DNA of 5,159 bases from Eubacteriales bacterium (GTDB lineage Bacteria; Bacillota; Clostridia; Christensenellales; CAG-138). Below, one piece after another: positions 1 to 5,159 of this stretch (position 1 is its first letter; every line of letters begins with the position of its first letter). The notes beneath the pieces were generated by a model, which was not told the origin of the DNA, searched no databases, and saw only the letters and a list, made by a program, of their open reading frames with translations. The translations under genes and the position numbers were made by a program. The stretch spans positions 1 to 5,159 of the forward strand of contig JAQVRG010000127.1 in assembly GCA_028701165.1 (NCBI GenBank). Reading direction: 5' to 3'.

Positions 1-159
1 GCGCTTGCCGCGCGCGTCATCGCGGTCTATTCGCTTTATAGACTTCCGTTTTTCAGCCACAGCATCATTTGGTGGAACCTCTACTTCGGCTTTACGACGG
101 GTTTTCTCATCACATGGAGCTATTATCTGCGCGGCGCTTGGCGGCGCAACCGCATTTGA
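1..159 (+). CDS. C-terminal end of a MATE-family efflux transporter (partial, 5' end outside window)
   Basis: Frame 1 is open from the first base to a TGA at 157-159 and gives 52 residues of a protein whose start lies before the window. The fragment is hydrophobic and aromatic, with a helix-like stretch around the residues SIIWWNLYFGFTTGF. It ends in a short basic tail (YYLRGAWRRNRI). This resembles the last transmembrane helix and basic cytoplasmic tail of bacterial MATE exporters, which use a Na+ or H+ gradient to expel cationic drugs and metabolites across the cytoplasmic membrane. The MATE call is by resemblance only, because no core MATE motif falls in this fragment. The presence of a clear MATE gene at 4225 makes a pair of paralogues plausible. 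The gene ends just before a probable terminator, so it is probably transcribed separately from the kinase gene. It could instead be the tail of another polytopic membrane protein. Confidence 0.7.
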   Translation, partial: ALAARVIAVYSLYRLPFFSHSIIWWNLYFGFTTGFLITWSYYLRGAWRRNRI

Positions 160-216
160 GCTTTTGGCAACGGCCGTGAACGCGGCGTGCCTTTACAAGC
201 CGAAAAGCCTTTTTTT
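160..216 (+). terminator. Probable Rho-independent terminator after the upstream MATE-like gene
   Basis: An outer stem can form between GCTTTTGGC (160-168) and GCC-G-AAAAGC (199-208), with one bulged G at 202. Within the loop a small inner hairpin, GCCG (173-176) with CGGC (183-186), can also form. Seven Ts (210-216) follow almost directly. The stem begins right after the TGA at 157-159, as expected for a terminator of that gene. The loop is long and an alternative pairing (GGCA 166-169 with TGCC 188-191) competes, so the exact structure is uncertain. It was folded by eye, with no energy calculation. Confidence 0.5.
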
Positions 217-228
217 CCATCTTTGTGA

Positions 229-258
229 TTGCAAACTCTTTTCCAAATAGCATATAAT
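229..258 (+). promoter_or_regulatory. Sigma-A/sigma-70-type promoter for the hybrid kinase (and probably the downstream MATE gene)
   Basis: A perfect -10 box TATAAT sits at 253-258. An 18-base spacer separates it from TTGCAA at 229-234, which matches four of six positions of the TTGACA -35 consensus. The site is just downstream of the probable terminator and in the AT-rich part of an otherwise GC-rich region. Transcription would start near 265, leaving a leader of roughly 90 bases before the ATG at 357. No clear operator or riboswitch fold was recognised in the leader. Confidence 0.6.
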
Positions 259-262
259 GTCG

Positions 263-273
263 ATATATATATA
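263..273. repeat. Alternating AT tract at the predicted transcription start
   Basis: Eleven bases of strict A/T alternation follow the -10 box directly and overlap the predicted start of transcription. The tract is self-complementary and easily melted. It may simply aid promoter opening. Such tracts can also serve as binding half-sites or allow transcript slippage, but nothing here proves either. Confidence 0.4.
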
Positions 274-341
274 CAGGTATTCTCTATACTCTGTGCAATA
301 GTCAAATCAAGGATGGAAGCGGCACACGCCGGCGGCGAAAC

Positions 342-348
342 GGAGGAG
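342..348 (+). promoter_or_regulatory. Strong ribosome binding site for the hybrid kinase
   Basis: GGAGGAG lies eight bases upstream of the ATG at 357-359. This near-ideal Shine-Dalgarno sequence fixes the start codon. The residues that follow, MYWHIDTDF, lead straight into the first membrane helix, which supports this start. Confidence 0.85.
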
Positions 349-356
349 CTTGGATT

Positions 357-3300
357 ATGTACTGGCATATCGACACGGATTTCGTAGGGCTGCTGGTCAT
401 GTGCGCCCTGTATTATTATACGGTACACATGCTGCGGGACGACGAATACACCGCGCAGAATAAGAGCTTTGTGTGGTGCCTGCGCGGCGGTATCATCATG
501 ACCATGATCGACATCGCGGCCAGCGTGATCATGGACGTGCCGACCTCGCGGGTACTGTATCATCTTTTGATGACGCTGTATCTGCTTTCACAGGATTGGA
601 TGATCGTGATGTGGATTCTCTACGCGCTCACGATCCTCTACAAGGATTCTGATACGGGCAGAAAGCATATCGCCATCGGCGCATGCTCGTTATACGCTCT
701 CTATGCGCTTCTTGTGTTGACCAACCCGTGGACGGCGCTCTTTTTCTCGCTCGGACCCAACATGGAATACGCGCGAGGGCCGCTGTTTTTGCCCTGTTTA
801 TTGGGGCTGTACTATGTCTACGCGATCGCGCTGATCGTTCTAACGATCATGCGCCGCAAGCATATACCCGCCGGATATCCTAAAATCGTATTGGTCATGC
901 AGCCCCTTATACTGACCGTCGCCATCCCTGTGCAGCTTTTGAACGACGGCTGGCTCATGATCTTCCCGGCTTATATGCTCTGCCTGCTGCTTGCATTCCT
1001 TTATTTTCAGAATTTGCGCGTCCGGACAGAACGTGCACAGCTCCATCAGCTCACGGACATGGTGGAACACTTCGTATGCGGTATGGCGATCTTTTCGATC
1101 ACAGACGGGCGAATGTGCGCACAGTATGTATCGACCAGCCTGGCCGATATATGCGAAACGGACACGGCGACGCTGCTTGCGCGCTTCCGAGAGGACATGC
1201 TTACCGGCGCCCATCCCGATGATCGCGCGCGGCTGGAGGCAAGCCTGCGCAGCGCCACAAGCGAGCAGCATGACGCGCAGGATCTGACCTACCGGTATAT
1301 CACCGACAGCGGCAAACAAAAATGGATCACCGTCCGCGCACGCGCGGCCGTCGATAAAAACGGCGCGGTTACCATCTACGCTACCTACACGGATCTTACC
1401 GAACAAAAGAAGGCGGAGCAGCAGCTTGCCGACGTCATTCAGACCATACCCTGCGGCATCTGCTTCTACCATTACTATGACAACGACCTGCATCCGGTCA
1501 TCGCCAATCAGCAATTCTCCGAAATGCTGGGCGAGGACGCGTTCGAGTACCTAAAAAACGTCAAGGGACTGCAATACACGCATGTGCACCCGGATGATCT
1601 TGAGTATCTGCGCACCGCCGCTTACCGGGCGCTCACCAATACGCACGAAATCGACGTCACCTACCGTTCGCATAACGACACCTTAGGCGAATACATTTGG
1701 GTGCGCATGCGCGGCCGCATGCGCCCGCAGCCCGACGGATCGCTTTCCGTTTACATGAGCTACTATGACGTGACGCAGGAGCATTTGGCCGAACAGCAGC
1801 TCCGCGAGAACGAACGCGAGCTATGGGCGAAATACGAGCTCGAAAAGAAGCGCATCGCCATGTCGGAGGAGAACCTGATCGTCCACGCGGTGTTTAACCT
1901 TACTACCGGACAGCCGGTGGAATACCGTATGAAGGGCGACATGCAGGCGCCGCCGGAAATGCAAGCCGCCTTCTCCTACGGGCAGAACTGCGCCGGACTC
2001 ATCATCGACAAGGAGGAGCGCGCGCGCTTCATCGCGCTCAACGACCGCGATACGCTGCTCGGCTACTTTGCCGACGGCTCTTCGGAATTCCGTTTGGAAT
2101 ACCGCCGCACCATGCCGGACGGCCAGATCACATGGGTGCGCGACGCCATGCACCTTTTGCGCGATCCGCGCAGCAACGACGTTTTACTCTTTGAATATTG
2201 GTACGATATCGAAACCGAAAAGATGCTGGAGCTGATGTATCGAAGCATCGCAACCGACAACTATGATTTTGTCGCGCGCATCGACGGCATCTCCAAGCGT
2301 TTTGACGTGATCGCCAAGACCGGCCTCACCTTCCATATGCCCCCGCCGCGCGGCGAAAACGCCGACGCTGTGACGCGCGCGCTCTACAACGAATATGTTC
2401 TGCCCGAGGATCGGGAAGCGGCCATTGAAAACTCGCTGGTGGAAAACATCAAGCAGCACCTGCAGGCGCGCGGGCGCTACACGTTTACCTACCGCATACA
2501 GTGTCCCGACGGCTCCATACAGAATAAGGTGGTCACGCAATACTACATCGACCCGCAGCGCGAGATCATCGCTATGATGCGCGAGGACGTGACGGAGCTG
2601 ATCCGAGGCGAGACGGAAAAGAACCGGATGCTTGCAGACGCGCTGGAGACCGCCAATCAGGCCAGCCGCGCCAAATCGCAGTTCCTCTCGCGCGTCAGTC
2701 ACGAGCTTCGCACCCCGCTCAACGCCATCATAGGCTTTTTGGAGCTTGCCAAGGACGCGGACGCGGAGCAGATCGAATCCTATCTTGTCAATTCGGATAT
2801 CGCCGCCAAGCAGCTCTTGGTCATCATCAACGATGTGCTGGACGTTTCCTCCATCGAGTCCGGCAAGCTGATGATCGCCTATACGCCGTTTGATTTTAAG
2901 CGCCTGATCTACGATACAAGCGACCTGTTTATCCCGCAATGCAGGCAGAAGAACGTCACCTTCGATACGGTGCTCCTAACGCCGGTGGACGATTGGCTGC
3001 GAGGCGACCAGCTGCGCGTCAAGCAGATTCTGTATAACCTTTTGAGCAACGCGATCAAGTTTACCGCGCAGGGCAGGATATGGCTCAGGATCAGCCAGCG
3101 TTCCACCCAGCAGGATAAGGTGATCGTGCGCTTTGAGGTGTCCGACACGGGCTGCGGCATGAGCGCCGAAATGCAGGAGCGTCTCTTCAAGCCCTTCGAG
3201 CAGGAGAACGCCATCACCGCGCAGAAGTACGGCGGCAACGGCTTGGGTTTGTTCATCGTGAGCAGCTTGGTCAGCATGATGGATGGCGTGATCCGCGTCC

Positions 3301-4211
3301 AAAGCGTTCCCGGGGAAGGCTCGACCTTCACGGTGGATCTGCCCTTTACCAAGAGCGAGCCTGTCGCCGAGCCGCAGGATATCGAGGACTTGGAAAGCCT
3401 GCATGTGCTCGCCGTAAACGACAACGAAAGCGAGTGCGCTTACACGGCGGCCGTGCTGGAGCGGATTAACGTCCGCCACACATGCGTCGAGGATGAAGCC
3501 GCGGCGTTTGCTGAGCTTGCGCGCGCGGCGGACGCGCGCGACGAATACAACATATGCCTGCTGGATTGGGAGACGGCGGACGCAAGCGGGCTGGAGATCG
3601 CGCGGCGCATCCGCGAGCGCTACGGCAAGCGCATGCTTATCGTCGTAACCTCCGCCTACGAGCATTACCGCGCGGAGGAGAGCGCCAAGGCGGAAGGCGC
3701 CGACGCGTTTATCGAAAAACGGCAGCTCCAATCCGCACTCTTCGATCTTTTCTCCAACCTCACCGAAGGGCGCGCCGCGCGAAAGAAAAGCGCGCCGGCC
3801 AGATTGGATTTTTCCGGCAAGCGCATACTCCTTGCCGAGGACAACGCCATGAACCGCATCGTCGCCAAAACGCTGATCTGCAAGAAGTTCGGTGCAGAAT
3901 GCGACTGCGCCGACGACGGGAAGATCGCGCTGGATATGTTCCTTGCTTCTCCCGTAGATTATTACGATATCATACTGATGGATATCCAGATGCCGAATAT
4001 GGACGGCTTTGAAGCCACCAAACGCATCCGCGATTCCGGGCGGCCGGACGCGTCGGCGGTGCAGATCATGGCCTTTACGGCGAACGCCTTCAACGAGGAT
4101 ATCGAAAAATCACTCGCCAACGGCATGAACGCGCATGTCGCCAAGCCCGTAGAGCCGGATCTTCTAGGCGTGGCGTTATCCGACGCGCTGCAGGCTCGAA
4201 GGAAGGCATAA
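357..4211 (+). CDS. Membrane-bound hybrid sensor histidine kinase: 7TM, four PAS-like modules, HisKA, HATPase_c, two receivers
   Basis: This 1284-residue sensor kinase should autophosphorylate on histidine and pass phosphate to its own receiver domains in the cytoplasm. Residues 1-220 contain about seven hydrophobic helices (roughly 8-25, 38-60, 68-97, 104-122, 142-165, 174-195, 198-218). Four PAS-like modules follow at about 233-352, 356-480, 505-622 and 627-748. Their ends carry the related linkers DLTEQ (346-350), DVTQE (471-475), DIETE (617-621) and DVTEL (744-748). Modules 1 and 2 contain HPDD (286-289, 411-414), typical of PAS_3-type folds. A helical linker leads to the HisKA H-box SHELRTPLN with H782. 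The ATPase core has an N-box with N898, a G1 box DTGCGM (930-935), an F-box LFKPFEQ (943-949) and a G2 box GGNGLGL (959-965). Receiver 1 (about 1013-1132) keeps D1070, T1098 and K1121, but the usual acidic pair is N1021-D1022. Receiver 2 (about 1155-1280) is canonical, with E1161-D1162, D1209, T1241 and K1263-P1264. There is no HPt or DNA-binding domain. The frame is uninterrupted. The kinase assignment is certain from the motifs; the ligand is unknown. A MATE gene follows after 13 bases, suggesting one operon. Confidence 0.97.
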   Translation: MYWHIDTDFVGLLVMCALYYYTVHMLRDDEYTAQNKSFVWCLRGGIIMTMIDIAASVIMDVPTSRVLYHLLMTLYLLSQDWMIVMWILYALTILYKDSDTGRKHIAIGACSLYALYALLVLTNPWTALFFSLGPNMEYARGPLFLPCLLGLYYVYAIALIVLTIMRRKHIPAGYPKIVLVMQPLILTVAIPVQLLNDGWLMIFPAYMLCLLLAFLYFQNLRVRTERAQLHQLTDMVEHFVCGMAIFSITDGRMCAQYVSTSLADICETDTATLLARFREDMLTGAHPDDRARLEASLRSATSEQHDAQDLTYRYITDSGKQKWITVRARAAVDKNGAVTIYATYTDLTEQKKAEQQLADVIQTIPCGICFYHYYDNDLHPVIANQQFSEMLGEDAFEYLKNVKGLQYTHVHPDDLEYLRTAAYRALTNTHEIDVTYRSHNDTLGEYIWVRMRGRMRPQPDGSLSVYMSYYDVTQEHLAEQQLRENERELWAKYELEKKRIAMSEENLIVHAVFNLTTGQPVEYRMKGDMQAPPEMQAAFSYGQNCAGLIIDKEERARFIALNDRDTLLGYFADGSSEFRLEYRRTMPDGQITWVRDAMHLLRDPRSNDVLLFEYWYDIETEKMLELMYRSIATDNYDFVARIDGISKRFDVIAKTGLTFHMPPPRGENADAVTRALYNEYVLPEDREAAIENSLVENIKQHLQARGRYTFTYRIQCPDGSIQNKVVTQYYIDPQREIIAMMREDVTELIRGETEKNRMLADALETANQASRAKSQFLSRVSHELRTPLNAIIGFLELAKDADAEQIESYLVNSDIAAKQLLVIINDVLDVSSIESGKLMIAYTPFDFKRLIYDTSDLFIPQCRQKNVTFDTVLLTPVDDWLRGDQLRVKQILYNLLSNAIKFTAQGRIWLRISQRSTQQDKVIVRFEVSDTGCGMSAEMQERLFKPFEQENAITAQKYGGNGLGLFIVSSLVSMMDGVIRVQSVPGEGSTFTVDLPFTKSEPVAEPQDIEDLESLHVLAVNDNESECAYTAAVLERINVRHTCVEDEAAAFAELARAADARDEYNICLLDWETADASGLEIARRIRERYGKRMLIVVTSAYEHYRAEESAKAEGADAFIEKRQLQSALFDLFSNLTEGRAARKKSAPARLDFSGKRILLAEDNAMNRIVAKTLICKKFGAECDCADDGKIALDMFLASPVDYYDIILMDIQMPNMDGFEATKRIRDSGRPDASAVQIMAFTANAFNEDIEKSLANGMNAHVAKPVEPDLLGVALSDALQARRKA
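1703..1724. repeat. 9-bp perfect inverted repeat inside the kinase gene
   Basis: GCGCATGCG (1703-1711) and CGCATGCGC (1716-1724) are perfect inverted copies separated by the four bases CGGC. They could form a stable hairpin in the mRNA. The stretch encodes the near-palindromic peptide RMRGRMR in the second PAS-like module, so the repeat may be only a by-product of the codons used. No function is claimed. Confidence 0.5.
4200..4206 (+). promoter_or_regulatory. Candidate Shine-Dalgarno of the downstream MATE gene, bearing on its start codon
   Basis: AGGAAGG lies within the last codons of the kinase gene. It is nine bases upstream of an in-frame TTG (4216-4218) but 18 bases from the first in-frame ATG (4225-4227). 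The only purine-rich stretch well placed for the ATG is AGAGA (4211-4215), a poor Shine-Dalgarno match. Either the TTG is the true start, adding three residues, or translation of the ATG is coupled to termination of the kinase at 4211. Confidence 0.4.
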
Positions 4212-4224
4212 GAGATTGGGAAAT

Positions 4225-5159
4225 ATGGAATCTGCCGCCCCTGCAAAAAGCCGCGTTACGGACATGACGGAAGGTAAGCCCAGCGCCGTCATCGTACGCT
4301 TTGCGGTACCTCTGATACTCTCCGCCGTGTGCCAGCAGCTCTACAACGTTATCGACAGCGTCGTGGTGGGGCGGCTGATCGGCGTTTCCGCGTTCGCGGC
4401 GCTTGGCGCGACCTCCTTTTGCTACTGGCTGATCCTCAGCACCATCTTCGGCTTTACGCAGGGCTTCGGCACGCGCTTTGGCCAGCTTTTCGGCGCAAAG
4501 GATTTTCCGCTCCTTCGCCGCGCGATCGGCAATTCCGTTTTTTGGTCGCTGCTGCTGGGCGTTTTGATCACGTCGGCGGGCGTTTTTTCCATTCGCCCGC
4601 TTCTGACACTCATCCACACGCCGCCGGACATCATGCAGGACGCCTGCACCTATCTTTACATCGTGATCGGCGCGGGCATGCTCCCCGCCTTCGCGTACAA
4701 CACGGCTTCGGCGGTGCTTCGCGCCATCGGGGACAGCAAAACGCCCCTGTATGCGGTCATCGTAGGCAGCGTGGTCAACGTAATACTGGATCTTGCGTTC
4801 GTCGCCATTTTGCATTGGGACGTCGCGGGCGTTGCGATCGCAACCGTGATCTCGATGTGCTGTTCGCTCGTCTTTTGCCTTTTCAAGCTCCGCAATGTAC
4901 CCGTCGCGCGCATCACAAAGGCGGAGCTTCGCCTTGACTGGCCGGTCTCCGCTTCCATGCTGCGGCTGGGCTATCCCATCACGCTCCGGAACATCGCCAT
5001 CTCCATGGGTTCTTTGATCCTCCAATACGTCATCAACGGCTACGGCACGCTATTCGTCGCGGGTACGTCCGCCGCCATGAAGTATTTCGGCATGATGAAT
5101 CTTGTTGGCTATTCGCTCGACGGCGCGATGGCGGTCTATGTAAGCCAAAACTACGGCGC
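4225..5159 (+). CDS. MATE-family multidrug/organic-cation efflux transporter (partial, 3' end outside window)
   Basis: The frame is open from the ATG at 4225 to the window end, giving 311 complete codons of a family usually about 450 residues long with 12 membrane helices. MATE proteins use Na+ or H+ antiport to expel cationic drugs, dyes or metabolites. The N-terminal MTEGKPSAVIVRFAVPLIL followed by QQLYNVIDSVVVGR (37-50) is the classic first-helix signature. TRFGQLFGAKD (83-93), LRAIGDSKTPLY (165-176) and NVILDL (185-190) match conserved loops and helices of the first half. The segment from about 245 (MLRLGYPITLRN) starts the second six-helix repeat, and the SQNYG at 307-311 fits the corresponding GQNLGA-like loop. 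A TTG at 4216 and an ATG at 4264 are alternative in-frame starts. The gene begins 13 bases after the kinase stop with no terminator between, so the two are probably co-transcribed. The missing end is due to the window boundary. Substrate and coupling ion cannot be read from the sequence. Confidence 0.93.
   Translation, partial: MESAAPAKSRVTDMTEGKPSAVIVRFAVPLILSAVCQQLYNVIDSVVVGRLIGVSAFAALGATSFCYWLILSTIFGFTQGFGTRFGQLFGAKDFPLLRRAIGNSVFWSLLLGVLITSAGVFSIRPLLTLIHTPPDIMQDACTYLYIVIGAGMLPAFAYNTASAVLRAIGDSKTPLYAVIVGSVVNVILDLAFVAILHWDVAGVAIATVISMCCSLVFCLFKLRNVPVARITKAELRLDWPVSASMLRLGYPITLRNIAISMGSLILQYVINGYGTLFVAGTSAAMKYFGMMNLVGYSLDGAMAVYVSQNYG

Noticed and set aside
5..250. Small + strand open frame overlapping the upstream gene end
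   Set aside because: It runs through the probable terminator and the promoter -35 region and is out of frame with the MATE-like C-terminus, which has the better protein character.
285..290. TATACT considered as a second -10 box
   Set aside because: There is no acceptable -35 element at the right distance upstream, and the TATAAT at 253-258 is clearly better.
265..356. Kinase leader considered as a riboswitch or attenuator
   Set aside because: It is only about 90 bases long with no recognisable conserved riboswitch core, no hairpin followed by a T run, and no obvious sequence pairing with the ribosome binding site.
2184..2939. 251-codon minus-strand open frame opposite the PAS/HisKA region
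   Set aside because: It overlaps conserved kinase sequence on the + strand and its product shows no domain pattern. It is a shadow frame.
3519..3542. Very GC-rich CG-alternating stretch in the first receiver, considered as a structured or recombinogenic element
   Set aside because: It is explained by alanine, arginine and aspartate codons in a GC-rich gene and does not interrupt the frame.
2976..3731. 251-codon minus-strand open frame opposite the ATPase and first receiver
   Set aside because: It lies opposite the conserved N, G1, F and G2 boxes and has no recognisable fold of its own.
4329..4937. + strand open frame of 202 codons in a different frame from the MATE gene
   Set aside because: Its translation is arginine- and histidine-rich, low in family resemblance, and lies wholly inside the well-supported MATE frame.
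4090..5025. Long open frame of 311 codons on the minus strand opposite the MATE gene
   Set aside because: The + strand frame has unmistakable MATE signatures. The antisense translation is rich in charged residues with no recognisable domain, as expected from GC-rich codon bias.

Overview
The window looks like a chromosomal segment of a moderately GC-rich member of the Bacillota, probably a Clostridia-type anaerobe. The clues are a strong AGGAGG-type Shine-Dalgarno sequence, a sigma-A-like promoter, two MATE transporters, and a PAS-rich hybrid kinase of a style common in Clostridia. No taxonomic marker is present, so this placement is tentative.

Three genes lie on the + strand. Bases 1-159 are the last 52 codons of a membrane protein whose tail looks like the C-terminus of a MATE-family exporter. 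A 197-base intergenic region (160-356) follows. It holds a likely Rho-independent terminator, a promoter with a perfect TATAAT box, an alternating AT tract and a strong ribosome binding site. Bases 357-4211 encode a 1284-residue membrane-bound hybrid histidine kinase. In order it has about seven N-terminal membrane helices, four tandem PAS-like modules, a HisKA/HATPase_c kinase core and two receiver domains. Thirteen bases after its stop, a second MATE transporter starts at 4225 and runs off the window, with 311 codons visible.

The kinase and the downstream MATE gene are almost certainly co-transcribed, whereas the upstream MATE-like gene appears to end in its own terminator. The kinase is therefore flanked on both sides by probable multidrug/organic-cation exporters. 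A reasonable inference is that it senses a membrane-active or small-molecule stimulus linked to MATE export. No DNA-binding response regulator or HPt domain lies in the window, so the signalling output is elsewhere.

The families involved are known. The points worth a second look are the MATE-kinase-MATE layout, the atypical first receiver, the divergent third and fourth PAS modules and the unassigned 7TM sensor. I found no RNA genes, CRISPR, insertion sequences, attachment sites or origins.
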